The notes: a model not told the origin generated them from the letters alone. Counted from the stretch's first letter, positions 11,064 to 23,136 are shown. The stretch: 64,000 nt of DNA from Hydractinia symbiolongicarpus (GCF_029227915.1 NC_079885.1:15449001-15513000), one strand, 5' to 3'. Made by a program: numbers and translations.

Positions 11064-11182
11064 GTCTACGACCATACCACGATGAACACACCTGTTCTCG
11101 TCAGATCACGGAAGTTAAGCATCGTTGGGCCGGGATAGTACTTGAATGGGGGACCGCCTGGGAACTCCCGGTGTCGTAGGCT
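11064..11182 (+). rRNA. 5S: 5S rRNA, copy 20 (c40a, g82a), class D
   Basis: Last class D copy of the four-unit repeat; the next units begin the seven-unit duplication. Confidence 0.96.
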
Positions 11183-11632
11183 ATTGACTTTTTCACGTTA
11201 CATTATTTATCATTACGACTGGGACGTATCTTTTTTACGCAATAGCCGCTGAGTAAATCAAGAAAGAGACATCATTAGAAGTTGCTTTCCCTTCAAAACG
11301 GCTACAATCTTGCTGCAATAAATGCGCCACGTCGCAAATAAATGGATTAGGAGCGTCAGACAAAGAAAATGGCGATGTAGTTACTTTGCTAATTAACTTT
11401 GTCATATGAAAATTAAGTCTGAAAGCACCCTAGATTTCCTTCGTTGGAACTTTTTACCGGAAATCTTAAAGCGCATTATTGTCGTAATTAATGGATAGCG
11501 CTTGAAATGAGCTTTCAAATGCACATAAACACGACCTATTTCGGATAATCCAGTCAAGAAATATGACCTTCAAAATTTAAACCATTTTCGATGTAATGTG
11601 CTAATAAATCGTAGATATCTGCCCGTTTGTTT

Positions 11633-11750
11633 GTCTACGACCATACCACGATGAACACACCTGTTCTCGTCCGATCACGGAAGTTAAGCAACGTTGGGCC
11701 GGGATAGTACTTGGATGGGGACCGCCTGGGAACTCCTGGTGTCGTAGGCT
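11633..11750 (+). rRNA. 5S: 5S rRNA, copy 21 (118 nt; t59a, one G lost in 85-89, c106t)
   Basis: t59a breaks A19-T59 in helix II, and one G is missing at the helix IV tip. The duplicate copy 28 lacks t59a. Possibly a weak or non-functional copy. Confidence 0.93.
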
Positions 11751-12199
11751 ATTGACTTTTTCACGTTACATTATTTATCATTACGACTGGGACGTATCTT
11801 TTTTACGCAATAGCCGCTGAGTAAATCAATAAAGAGACATGATTAGAAGTTGCTTTCCCTTCAAAACGGCTACAATCTTGCAGCATTAAATGCGCCACGT
11901 CGCAAATAAATGGATTACGAGCGTCAGACAAAGAAAATGGCGATGTAGTTACTTTGCTAATTAACTTTGTCATATGAAAATTAAGTCTGAAAGCACCCTA
12001 GATTTCCTTCGTTGGAATTTTTTCCGGAAATCTTAAAGCGCATGGTTGTCGTAAAGAATCGATAGCGCTTAAAAAGAGCTTTCAAATGCACATAAACACG
12101 ACCTATTTCGGATGATCCAGTCAAGAAATATGACCTTTAAAGTTTGAACCATTTTCGATGTAATGTGCTAATAAATCGTAGATATCTGCCCGTTTGTGT

Positions 12200-12318
12200 G
12201 TCTACGACCATACCACGATGAACACACCTGTTCTCGTCCGATCACGGAAGTTAAGCATCCTCGGGCCGGGATAGTACTTGGATGGAGGACCGCCTGGGAA
12301 CTCCCGGTGTCGTAGGCT
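12200..12318 (+). rRNA. 5S: 5S rRNA, copy 22 (g61c, t63c, g87a)
   Basis: g61c breaks C17-G61 in helix II. g87a changes the GGGA loop of helix IV to AGGA. Flank type c; the downstream spacer has aagtaagggacatcatt. Confidence 0.95.
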
Positions 12319-12768
12319 ATTGACTTTTTCACGTTACATTATTTATCATTACGACTGTGATGTATCTTTTTTACGCAATAGCCGCTGAGTAAATCAAGTA
12401 AGGGACATCATTAGAAATTTCTTTCCCTTCAAAAGGGCTACGATCTGGCAGCATTAAATGCGCCACGTCGCAAATGAATGGATTACGAGCGTCAGACAAA
12501 GAGAATGGCGATGTAGCTAATTTGCTAATTAACTTTGTCATATGAAAATAAAGTCTGAAAGTACCCTGGATTGCCTTCGTTGGAACTTTTTACCGGAAAT
12601 CTTAAAGCGCATGGTTGTCGTAATTAATGGATAGCGCTTGAAATGAGCTTTCAAATGCACATAAACACGACCTATTTCGGATGATCCAGTCAAGAAATAT
12701 GACCTTTAAAGTTTAAACCATTTTCGATGTGATGTGCTAATAAATCGTAGATATCTGCCCGTTTGTTT

Positions 12769-12891
12769 GTTTACGACCATACCACGATGAACACACCTGT
12801 TCTCGTCCGATCACGGAAGTTAAGCATCGTCGGGCCGGGATAGTACTTGGATGGGGGACCGCCCGCCTGGGAACTCCCGGTGTCGTAGGCT
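12769..12891 (+). rRNA. 5S: 5S rRNA, copy 23 (123 nt; c3t, t63c, 4-nt insertion near 93-95), likely damaged
   Basis: The helix IV 3' strand reads gaccgcccgcctggg, a 4-nt tandem duplication inside box C. It should disturb helix IV and TFIIIA spacing. The same lesion is in copies 30, 76, 77 and 78. Confidence 0.93.
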
Positions 12892-13341
12892 ATTGACTTT
12901 TTCACGTTACATTATTTATCATTACGACTGTGACGTATCTTTTTTACGAAATAGCCGCTGAGTAAATCTAGAAAGAGACATGATTAGAAGTTGCTTTCCC
13001 TTCAAAACGGCTACAATCTTGCTGCAATAAATGCGCCACGTCGCAAATGAATGGATTACGAGCGTCAGACAAAGAGAATGGCGATGTAGTTATTTTGCTA
13101 ATTAACTTTGTCATATGAAAATTAAGTCTGAAAGCACCCTAGATTTCCTTCGTTGGAACTTTTTACCGGAAATCTTAAAGCGCATTACTGTCGTAATTAC
13201 GGGATAGCGCTTAAAATGAGCTTTCAAATGCACATAAACACGACCTATTTCGGATAATCCAGTCAAGAAATATGACCTTTAAAATTTAAACCATTTTCGA
13301 TGTAATGTGCTAATAAATCGTAGATATCTGCCCGTTTGTTT

Positions 13342-13460
13342 GTCTACGACCATACCACGATGAACACACCTGTTCTCGTCCGATCACGGAAGTTAAACAT
13401 CGTCGGGCCGGGGTAGTACTTGGATGGGGGACCGCCTGGGAACTCCCGGTGTCGTAGGCT
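13342..13460 (+). rRNA. 5S: 5S rRNA, copy 24 (g56a, t63c, a72g)
   Basis: g56a is in the A-box region. a72g is at loop E within the intermediate element. Confidence 0.95.
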
Positions 13461-13910
13461 ATTGACTTTTTCACGTTACATTATTTATCATTAGGACTGG
13501 GACGTATCTTTTTTACGCAATAGCCGCTGAGTAAATCAAGAAAGAGACATGATTATAAGTTGCTTTCCCTTCAAAACGGCTACAATCTTGCTGCAATAAA
13601 TGCGCCACGTCGCAAATAAATGGATTACGAGCGTCAGACAAAGAAAATGGCGATGTAGTTACTTTGCTAATTAACTTTGTCATATGAAAATTAAGTCTGA
13701 AAGTACCCTAGATTGCCTTCGTTGGAACTTTTTACCGGAAATCTTAAAGCGCATTATTGTCGTAATTAATGGATAGCGCTTGAAACGAGCTTTCAAATGC
13801 ACATAAACACAACCTTTTTCGGATAATCCAGTCAAGAAATATGACCTTTAAAATTTAAACCATTTTTGATGTAATGTGCTAATAAATCGTAGATATCTGC
13901 CCGTTTGTTT

Positions 13911-14029
13911 GTCTACGACCATACCACGATGAACACACCTGTTCTCGTCCGATCACGGAAGTTAAGCATCGTTGGGCCGGGATAGTACTTGGATGGGGGA
14001 CCACCTGGGAACTCCCGGTGTCGTAGGCT
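13911..14029 (+). rRNA. 5S: 5S rRNA, copy 25 (g93a)
   Basis: g93a turns a T84-G93 wobble of helix IV into a T-A pair, so it is probably harmless. Confidence 0.97.
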
Positions 14030-14479
14030 ATTGACTTTTTCACGATACATTATTTATCATTAGGACTGGGACGTATCTTTTTTACGCAATAGCCGCTGAG
14101 TAAATCAAGAAAGAGACATGATTATAATTTGCTTTCCCTTCAAAACGGCTACAATCTTGCTGCAATAAATGCGCCACGTCGCAAATAAATGGATTACGAG
14201 CGTCAGACAAAGAAAATGGCGATGTAGTTACTTTGCTAATTAACTTTGTCATATGAAAATTAAGTCTGAAAGCACCCTAGATTTCCTTCGTTGGAACTTT
14301 TTACCGGAAATCTTAAAGCGCATGGTTGTCGTAATTAATGGATAGCGCTTGAAATGAGCTTTCAAATGCACATAAACACGACCTATTTCGGATAATCCAG
14401 TCAAGAAATATGACCTTTAAAATTTAAACCATTTTCGATGTAATGTGCTAATAAATCGTAGATATCTGCCCGTTTGTTT

Positions 14480-14598
14480 GTCTACGACCATACCACGATG
14501 AACACACCTGTTCTCGTCCGATCACGGAAGTTAAGCATCGTTGGGCCTGGAGAGTACTTTGATGGGGGACCGCCTGGGAACTCCTGGTGTCGTAGGCT
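14480..14598 (+). rRNA. 5S: 5S rRNA, copy 26 (g69t, t73g, g81t, c106t), possible pseudogene
   Basis: Four changes: a U-U mismatch at 69/106, loop E changed at 73, and g81t in helix IV and box C. Identical to copy 33, 3986 bp downstream. Confidence 0.92.
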
Positions 14599-15048
14599 AT
14601 TGACTTTTTCACGTTACATTATTTATCATTACGACTGGGACGTATCTTTTTTACGCAATAGCCGCTGAGTAAATCAAGAAAGAGACATGATTAGAAGTTG
14701 CTTTCCCTTCAAAACGGCTACAATCTTGCTGCAATAAATGCGCCACGTCGCAAATAAATGGATTACGAGCGTCAGACAAAGAAAATGGCGATGTAGTTAC
14801 TTTGCTAATTAACTTTGTCATATGAAAATTAAGTCTGAAAGCACCCTAGATTTCCTTCGTTGGAACTTTTTACCGGAAATCTTAAAGCGCATTATTGTCG
14901 TAATTAATGAATAGCGCTTGAAATGAGCTTTCAAATGCACATAAACACGACCTATTTCGGATAATCCAGTCAAGAAATATGACCTTTAAAATTTAAACCA
15001 TTTTCGATGTAATGTGCTAATAAATCGTAGATATCTGCCCGTTTGTTT

Positions 15049-15167
15049 GTCTACGACCATACCACGATGAACACACCTGTTCTCGTCCGATCACGGAAGT
15101 TAAGCATCGTTGGGCCGGGATAGTACTTGGATGGGGGACCGCCTGGGAACTCCTGGTGTCGTAGGCT
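15049..15167 (+). rRNA. 5S: 5S rRNA, copy 27 (c106t)
   Basis: The 69/106 pair is a G-U wobble. First of 11 copies with only this change. The seven-unit duplication breaks inside this gene. Confidence 0.98.
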
Positions 15168-15617
15168 ATTGACTTTTTCACGTTACATTATTTATCATTA
15201 CGACTGGGACGTATCTTTTTTACGCAATAGCCGCTGAGTAAATCAAGAAAGAGACATGATTAGAAGTTGCTTTCGCTTCAAAACGGCTACAATCTTGCAG
15301 CATTAAATGCGCCACGTCGCAAATAAATGGATTACGAGCGTCAGACAAAGAAAATGGCGATGTAGTTACTTTGCTAATTAACTTTGTCATATGAAAATTA
15401 AGTCTGAAAGCACCCTAGATTTCCTTCGTTGGAACTTTTTACCGGAAATCTTAAAGCGCATTATTGTCGTAATTAATGGATAGCGCTTGAAATGAGCTTT
15501 CAAATGCACATAAACACGACCTATTTCGGATAATCCAGTCAAGAAATATGACCTTCAAAATTTAAACCATTTTCGATGTAATGTGCTAATAAATCGTAGA
15601 TATCTGCCCGTTTGTTT

Positions 15618-15735
15618 GTCTACGACCATACCACGATGAACACACCTGTTCTCGTCCGATCACGGAAGTTAAGCATCGTTGGGCCGGGATAGTACTTGGA
15701 TGGGGACCGCCTGGGAACTCCTGGTGTCGTAGGCT
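15618..15735 (+). rRNA. 5S: 5S rRNA, copy 28 (118 nt; one G lost in 85-89, c106t)
   Basis: Partner of copy 21 in the seven-unit duplication, without t59a. Confidence 0.94.
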
Positions 15736-16185
15736 ATTGACTTTTTCACGTTACATTATTTATCATTACGACTGGGACGTATCTTTTTTACGCAATAGCC
15801 GCTGAGTAAATCAAGAAAGAGACATGATTAGAAGTTGCTTTCCCTTCAAAACGGCTACAATCTTGCAGCATTAAATGCGCCACGTCGCAAATAAATGGAT
15901 TACGAGCGTCAGACAAAGAAAATGGCGATGTAGTTACTTTGCTAATTAACTTTGTCATATGAAAATTAAGTCTGAAAGCACCCTAGATTTCCTTCGTTGG
16001 AACTTTTTACCGGAAATCTTAAAGCGCATGGTTGTCGTAAAGAATCGATAGCGCTTAAAAAGAGCTTTCAAATGCACATAAACACGACCTATTTCGGATG
16101 ATCCAGTCAAGAAATATGACCTTTAAAGTTTGAACCATTTTCGATGTAATGTGCTAATAAATCGTAGATATCTGCCCGTTTGTGT

Positions 16186-16304
16186 GTCTACGACCATACC
16201 ACGATGAACACACCTGTTCTCGTCCGATCACGGAAGTTAAGCATCCTCGGGCAGGGATAGTACTTGGATGGAGGACCGCCTGGGAACTCCCGGTGTCGTA
16301 GGCT
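16186..16304 (+). rRNA. 5S: 5S rRNA, copy 29 (g61c, t63c, c68a, g87a)
   Basis: Partner of copy 22 with the extra c68a, which breaks C68-G107 in helix V. Flank type c. Confidence 0.94.
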
Positions 16305-16754
16305 ATTGACTTTTTCACGTTACATTATTTATCATTACGACTGTGATGTATCTTTTTTACGCAATAGCCGCTGAGTAAATCAAGTAAGGGACATCATTAG
16401 AAATTTCTTTCCCTTCAAAAGGGCTACGATCTGGCAGCATTAAATGCGCCACGTCGCAAATGAATGGATTACGAGCGTCAGACAAAGAGAATGGCGATGT
16501 AGCTAATTTGCTAATTAACTTTGTCATATGAAAATAAAGTCTGAAAGTACCCTGGATTGCCTTCGTTGGAACTTTTTACCGGAAATCTTAAAGCGCATGG
16601 TTGTCGTAATTAATGGATAGCGCTTGAAATGAGCTTTCAAATGCACATAAACACGACCTATTTCGGATGATCCAGTCAAGAAATATGACCTTTAAAGTTT
16701 AAACCATTTTCGATGTGATGTGCTAATAAATCGTAGATATCTGCCCGTTTGTTT

Positions 16755-16877
16755 GTTTACGACCATACCACGATGAACACACCTGTTCTCGTCCGATCAC
16801 GGAAGTTAAGCATCGTCGGGCCGGGATAGTACTTGGATGGGGGACCGCCCGCCTGGGAACTCCCGGTGTCGTAGGCT
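16755..16877 (+). rRNA. 5S: 5S rRNA, copy 30 (123 nt; c3t, t63c, 4-nt insertion), likely damaged
   Basis: Partner of copy 23, with the same helix IV insertion. Confidence 0.93.
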
Positions 16878-17327
16878 ATTGACTTTTTCACGTTACATTA
16901 TTTATCATTACGACTGTGACGTATCTTTTTTACGAAATAGCCGCTGAGTAAATCTAGAAAGAGACATGATTAGAAGTTGCTTTCCCTTCAAAACGGCTAC
17001 AATCTTGCTGCAATAAATGCGCCACGTCGCAAATGAATGGATTACGAGCGTCAGACAAAGAGAATGGCGATGTAGTTACTTTGCTAATTAACTTTGTCAT
17101 ATGAAAATTAAGTCTGAAAGCACCCTAGATTTCCTTCGTTGGAACTTTTTACCGGAAATCTTAAAGCGCATTACTGTCGTAATTACGGGATAGCGCTTAA
17201 AATGAGCTTTCAAATGCACATAAACACGACCTATTTCGGATAATCCAGTCAAGAAATATGACCTTTAAAATTTAAACCATTTTCGATGTAATGTGCTAAT
17301 AAATCGTAGATATCTGCCCGTTTGTTT

Positions 17328-17446
17328 GTCTACGACCATACCACGATGAACACACCTGTTCTCGTCCGATCACGGAAGTTAAACATCGTCGGGCCGGGGT
17401 AGTACTTGGATGGGGGACCGCCTGGGAACTCCCGGTGTCGTAGGCT
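17328..17446 (+). rRNA. 5S: 5S rRNA, copy 31 (g56a, t63c, a72g)
   Basis: Partner of copy 24. Confidence 0.95.
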
Positions 17447-17896
17447 ATTGACTTTTTCACGTTACATTATTTATCATTAGGACTGGGACGTATCTTTTTT
17501 ACGCAATAGCCGCTGAGTAAATCAAGAAAGAGACATGATTATAAGTTGCTTTCCCTTCAAAACGGCTACAATCTTGCTGCAATAAATGCGCCACGTCGCA
17601 AATAAATGGATTACGAGCGTCAGACAAAGAAAATGGCGATGTAGTTACTTTGCTAATTAACTTTGTCATATGAAAATTAAGTCTGAAAGTACCCTAGATT
17701 GCCTTCGTTGGAACTTTTTACCGGAAATCTTAAAGCGCATTATTGTCGTAATTAATGGATAGCGCTTGAAACGAGCTTTCAAATGCACATAAACACAACC
17801 TTTTTCGGATAATCCAGTCAAGAAATATGACCTTTAAAATTTAAACCATTTTTGATGTAATGTGCTAATAAATCGTAGATATCTGCCCGTTTGTTT

Positions 17897-18015
17897 GTCT
17901 ACGACCATACCACGATGAACACACCTGTTCTCGTCCGATCACGGAAGTTAAGCATCGTTGGGCCGGGATAGTACTTGGATGGGGGACCACCTGGGAACTC
18001 CCGGTGTCGTAGGCT
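17897..18015 (+). rRNA. 5S: 5S rRNA, copy 32 (g93a)
   Basis: Partner of copy 25; both are followed by cacgatacat instead of cacgttacat. Confidence 0.97.
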
Positions 18016-18465
18016 ATTGACTTTTTCACGATACATTATTTATCATTAGGACTGGGACGTATCTTTTTTACGCAATAGCCGCTGAGTAAATCAAGAAAGA
18101 GACATGATTATAATTTGCTTTCCCTTCAAAACGGCTACAATCTTGCTGCAATAAATGCGCCACGTCGCAAATAAATGGATTACGAGCGTCAGACAAAGAA
18201 AATGGCGATGTAGTTACTTTGCTAATTAACTTTGTCATATGAAAATTAAGTCTGAAAGCACCCTAGATTTCCTTCGTTGGAACTTTTTACCGGAAATCTT
18301 AAAGCGCATGGTTGTCGTAATTAATGGATAGCGCTTGAAATGAGCTTTCAAATGCACATAAACACGACCTATTTCGGATAATCCAGTCAAGAAATATGAC
18401 CTTTAAAATTTAAACCATTTTCGATGTAATGTGCTAATAAATCGTAGATATCTGCCCGTTTGTTT

Positions 18466-18584
18466 GTCTACGACCATACCACGATGAACACACCTGTTCT
18501 CGTCCGATCACGGAAGTTAAGCATCGTTGGGCCTGGAGAGTACTTTGATGGGGGACCGCCTGGGAACTCCTGGTGTCGTAGGCT
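18466..18584 (+). rRNA. 5S: 5S rRNA, copy 33 (g69t, t73g, g81t, c106t), possible pseudogene
   Basis: Identical to copy 26. Helix V and helix IV pairs are lost. Confidence 0.92.
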
Positions 18585-19034
18585 ATTGACTTTTTCACGT
18601 TACATTATTTATCATTACGACTGGGACGTATCTTTTTTACGCAATAGCCGCTGAGTAAATCAAGAAAGAGACATGATTAGAAGTTGCTTTCCCTTCAAAA
18701 CGGCTACAATCTTGCTGCAATAAATGCGCCACGTCGCAAATAAATGGATTACGAGCGTCAGACAAAGAAAATGGCGATGTAGTTACTTTGCTAATTAACT
18801 TTGTCATATGAAAATTAAGTCTGAAAGCACCCTAGATTTCCTTCGTTGGAACTTTTTACCGGAAATCTTAAAGCGCATTATTGTCGTAATTAATGAATAG
18901 CGCTTGAAATGAGCTTTCAAATGCACATAAACACGACCTATTTCGGATAATCCAGTCAAGAAATATGACCTTTAAAATTTAAACCATTTTCGATGTAATG
19001 TGCTAATAAATCGTAGATATCTGCCCGTTTGTTT

Positions 19035-19153
19035 GTCTACGACCATACCACGATGAACACACCTGTTCTCGTCCGATCACGGAAGTTAAGCATCGTCGGG
19101 CCAGGATAGTACTTGGATGGGGGACCGCCTGGGAACTCCCGGTGTCGTAGGCT
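19035..19153 (+). rRNA. 5S: 5S rRNA, copy 34 (t63c, g69a), primary terminator lost
   Basis: Gene and terminator match copy 6. The seven-unit duplication ends within this gene. Confidence 0.96.
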
Positions 19154-19157
19154 ATTG

Positions 19158-19164
19158 ACTCTTT
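19158..19164 (+). terminator. Broken primary terminator after copy 34
   Basis: The run reads actcttt rather than actTTTT, with T3 as the longest run. The downstream T6 tract remains. Copy 34 also shares t63c and g69a with copy 6, so the two are probably duplicates of one variant. Confidence 0.75.
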
Positions 19165-19603
19165 CACGTTACATTATTTATCATTACGACTGTGACGTAT
19201 CTTTTTTACGCAATAGCCGCCGAGTAAATCAAGAAAGAGACATGATTAGAAGTTGCTTTCCCTTCAAAACGGCTACAATCTTGCTGCAATAAATGCGCCA
19301 CGTCGCAAATGAATGGATTACGAGCGTCAGACAAAGAGAATGGCGATGTAGTTACTTTGCTAATTAACTTTGTCATATGAAAATTAAGTCTGAAAGCACC
19401 CTAGATTTCCTTCGTTGGAACTTTTTACCGGAAATCTTAAAGCGCATTATTGTCGTAATTACGGGATAGCGCTTAAAATGAGCTTTCAAATGCACATAAA
19501 CACGACCTATTTTGGATAATCCAGTCAAGAAATATGACCTTTAAAATTTAAACCATTTTCGATGTAATGTGCTAATAAATCGTAGATATCTGCCCGTTTG
19601 TTT

Positions 19604-19722
19604 GTCTACGACCATACCACGATGAACACACCTGTTCTCGTCCGATCACGGAAGTTAAGCATCGTCGGGCCGGGGTAGTACTTGGATGGGGGACCGCCTG
19701 GGAACTCCCGGCGTCGTAGGCT
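19604..19722 (+). rRNA. 5S: 5S rRNA, copy 35 (t63c, a72g, t109c)
   Basis: Related to copies 24 and 31 but without g56a; t109c lies beside helix V. Confidence 0.96.
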
Positions 19723-20172
19723 ATTGACTTTTTCACGTTACATTATTTATCATTAGGACTGGGACGTATCTTTTTTACGCAATAGCCGCTGAGTAAATCA
19801 AGAAAGAGACATGATTAGAAGTTGCTTTCCCTTCAAAACGGCTACAATCTTGCTGCAATAAATGCGCCACGTCGCAAATAAATGGATTACGAGCGTCAGA
19901 CAAAGAAAATGGCGATGTAGTTACTTTGCTAATTAACTTTGTCATATGAAAATTAAGTCTGAAAGTACCCTAGATTGCCTTCGTTGGAACTTTTTACCGG
20001 AAATCTTAAAGCGCATTATTGTCGTAATTAATGGATAGCGCTTGAAACGAGCTTTCAAATGCACATAAACACAACCTTTTTCGGATAATCCAGTCAAGAA
20101 ATATGACCTTTAAAATTTAAACCATTTTTGATGTAATGTGCTAATAAATCGTAGATATCTGCCCGTTTGTTT

Positions 20173-20291
20173 GTCTACGACCATACCACGATGAACACAC
20201 CTGTTCTCGTCCGATCACGGAAGTTAAGCATCGTTGGGCCGGGATAGTACTTGGATGGGGGACCACCTGGGAACTCCCGGTGTCGTAGGCT
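20173..20291 (+). rRNA. 5S: 5S rRNA, copy 36 (g93a)
   Basis: Third member of the g93a class (copies 25 and 32); like them it follows an a72g copy. Confidence 0.97.
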
Positions 20292-20741
20292 ATTGACTTT
20301 TTCACGTTACATTATTTATCATTAGGACTGGGACGTATCTTTTTTACGCAATAGCCGCTGAGTAAATCAAGAAAGAGACATGATTATAATTTGCTTTCCC
20401 TTCAAAACGGCTACAATCTTGCTGCAATAAATGCGCCACGTCGCAAATAAATGGATTACGAGCGTCAGACAAAGAAAATGGCGATGTAGTTACTTTGCTA
20501 ATTAACTTTGTCATATGAAAATTAAGTCTGAAAGCACCCTAGATTTCCTTCGTTGGAACTTTTTACCGGAAATCTTAAAGCGCATGGTTGTCGTAATTAA
20601 TGGATAGCGCTTGAAATGAGCTTTCAAATGCACATAAACACGACCTATTTCGGATAATCCAGTCAAGAAATATGACCTTTAAAATTTAAACCATTTTCGA
20701 TGTAATGTGCTAATAAATCGTAGATATCTGCCCGTTTGTTT

Positions 20742-20860
20742 GTCTACGACCATACCACGATGAACACACCTGTTCTCGTCCGATCACGGAAGTTAAGCAT
20801 CGTTGGGCCAGGATAGTACTTGGATGGGGGACCGCCTGGGAACTCCTGGTGTCGTAGGCT
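20742..20860 (+). rRNA. 5S: 5S rRNA, copy 37 (g69a, c106t), compensated pair
   Basis: A69 pairs with U106, restoring a Watson-Crick pair in helix V. Confidence 0.97.
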
Positions 20861-21310
20861 ATTGACTTTTTCACGTTACATTATTTATCATTACGACTGG
20901 GACGTATCTTTTTTACGCAATAGCCGCTGAGTAAATCAAGAAAGAGACATGATTAGAAGTTGCTTTCCCTTCAAAACGGCTACAATCTTGCTGCAATAAA
21001 TGCGCCACGTCGCAAATAAATGGATTACAAGCGTCAGACAAAGAAAATGGCGATGTAGTTACTTTGCTAATTAACTTTGTCATATGAAAATTAAGTCTGA
21101 AAGCACCCTAGATTTCCTTCGTTGGAACTTTTTACCGGAAATCTTAAAGCGCATTATTGTCGTAATTAATGAATAGCGCTTGAAATGAGCTTTCAAATGC
21201 ACATAAACACGACCTATTTCGGATAATCCAGTCAAGAAATATGACCTTTAAAGTTTAAACCATTTTCGATGTAATGTGCTAATAAATCGTAGATATCTGC
21301 CCGTTTGTTT

Positions 21311-21429
21311 GTCTACGACCATACCACGATGAACACACCTGTTCTCGTCCGATCACGGAAGTTAAGCATCGTTGGGCCGGGATAGTACTTGGATGGGGTA
21401 CCGCCTGGGAACTCCCGGTGTCGTAGGCT
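21311..21429 (+). rRNA. 5S: 5S rRNA, copy 38 (g89t)
   Basis: The helix IV loop becomes GGTA, no longer GNRA. Confidence 0.96.
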
Positions 21430-21879
21430 ATTGACTTTTTCACGTTACATTATTTATCATTACGACTGGGACGTATCTTTTTTACGCAATAGCCGCTGAG
21501 TAAATCAAGAAAGAAGCATGATTAGAAGTTGCTTTCCCTTCAAAACGGCTACAATCTTGCTGCAATAAATGCGCCACGTCGCAAATAAATGGATTACGAG
21601 CGTCAGACAAAGAAAATGGCGATGTAGTTACTTTGCTAATTAACTTTGTCATATGAAAATTAAGTCTGAAAGCACCCTAGATTTCCTTCGTTGGAACTTT
21701 TTACCGGAAATCTTAAAGCGCATTATTGTCGTAATTAATGAATAGCGCTTGAAATGAGCTTTCAAATGCACATAAACACGACCTATTTCGGATAATCCAG
21801 TCAAGAAATATGACCTTTAAAATTTAAACCATTTTCGATGTAATGTGCTAATAAATCGTAGATATCTGCCCGTTTGTTT

Positions 21880-21998
21880 GTCTACGACCATACCACGATG
21901 AACACACCTGTTCTCGTCCGATCACGGAAGTTAAGCATCGTTGGGCCGGGATAGTACTTGGATGGGGAACCGCCTGGGAACTCCTGGTGTCGTAGGCT
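21880..21998 (+). rRNA. 5S: 5S rRNA, copy 39 (g89a, c106t), secondary T tract broken
   Basis: The loop becomes GGAA, still GNRA. The downstream T6 reads tttctt; the primary T5 is intact. Confidence 0.97.
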
Positions 21999-22448
21999 AT
22001 TGACTTTTTCACGTTACATTATTTATCATTACGACTGGGACGTATCTTTCTTACGCAATAACCGCTGAGTAAATCAAGAAAGAGACATGATTAGAGGTTG
22101 CTTTCCCTTCAAAACGGCTACAATCTTGCAGCATTAAATGCGCCACGTCGCAAATAAATGGATTACGAGCGTCAGACAAAGAAAATGGCGATGTAGTTAC
22201 TTTGCTAATTAACTTTGTCATATGAAAATTAAGTCTGAAAGCACCCTAGATTTCCTTCGTTGGAACTTTTTACCGGAAATCTTAAAGCGCATGGTTGTCG
22301 TAAGGAATCGATAGCGCTTGAAATGAGCTTTCAAATGCACATAAACACGACCTATTTCGGAAAATCCAGTCAAGAAATATGACCTTTAAAATTTAAACCA
22401 TTTTTGATGTAATGTGCTAATAAATCGTAGATATCTGCCCGTTTGTTT

Positions 22449-22567
22449 GTCTACGACCATACCACGATGAACACACCTGTTCTCGTCCGATCACGGAAGT
22501 TAAGCATCGTCGGGCCAGGATAGTACTTGGATGGGGGACCGCCTGGGAACTCCCGGTGTCGTAGGCT
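22449..22567 (+). rRNA. 5S: 5S rRNA, copy 40 (t63c, g69a)
   Basis: A-C mismatch at 69/106, as in copies 4, 6 and 34. Confidence 0.96.
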
Positions 22568-23017
22568 ATTGACTTTTTCACGTTACATTATTTATCATTA
22601 GGACTGGGACGTATCTTTTTTACGCAATAGCCGCTGAGTAAATCAAGAAAGAGACATGATTATAAGTTGCTTTCCCTTCAAAACGGCTACAATCTTGCTG
22701 CAATAAATGCGCCACGTCGCAAATAAATGGATTACGAGCGTCAGACAAAGAAAATGGCGATGTAGTTACTTTGCTAATTAACTTTGTCATATGAAAATTA
22801 AGTCTGAAAGTACCCTAGATTGCCTTCGTTGGAACTTTTTACCGGAAATCTTAAAGCGCATTATTGTCGTAATTAATGGATAGCGCTTGAAACGAGCTTT
22901 CAAATGCACATAAACACAACCTTTTTCGGATAATCCAGTCAAGAAATATGACCTTTAAAATTTAAACCATTTTTGATGTAATGTGCTAATAAATCGTAGA
23001 TATCTGCCCGTTTGTTT

Positions 23018-23136
23018 GGCTACGACCATACCACGATGAACACACCTGTTCTCGTCCGATCACGGAAGTTAAGCATCGTTGGGCCGGGATAGTACTTGGA
23101 TGGGGGACCGCCTGGGAACTCCCGGTGTCGTAGGCT
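23018..23136 (+). rRNA. 5S: 5S rRNA, copy 41 (t2g)
   Basis: Starts ggctacg; G2 faces g117, an end mismatch in helix I. Copy 44 is identical. Confidence 0.96.

Larger units (their letters stand above)
3669..11182 (+). repeat. Higher-order repeat A-B-C, then A-B-D-C twice, then A-B-D (copies 7-20)
   Basis: Classes: A (g51t), B (consensus, flank type b), D (c40a, g82a), C (consensus, flank type a, with gaagtttctttccc after it). The order is ABC (copies 7-9), ABDC (10-13), ABDC (14-17), ABD (18-20). The four-unit period is 2275-2276 bp; the first block has a three-unit period of 1706 bp because it lacks D. Spacers follow the same classes as the genes. Confidence 0.9.
11350..19093 (+). repeat. 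Seven-unit tandem duplication, offset about 3986 bp (copies 21-27 and 28-34)
   Basis: Gene variants recur in order: copies 21 to 26 match 28 to 33, including 118-nt, 123-nt and four-change copies. Spacer marks such as gaccttcaaaattt and aatctagaaag recur too. Similarity starts near 11350/15330 and stops inside the 5S gene at about 15107/19093. A few differences exist (t59a in copy 21, c68a in copy 29, t or c at 13093/17079), so this is not a sequence copied twice by assembly without change. Confidence 0.9.

Noticed and set aside
14474-14668. 64-codon + strand open frame, repeated at 18460-18654
   Set aside because: It needs a TTG start and runs through the 5S gene (copies 26 and 33). It is open only because of local variants and is the same duplicated DNA, so it is not a gene.
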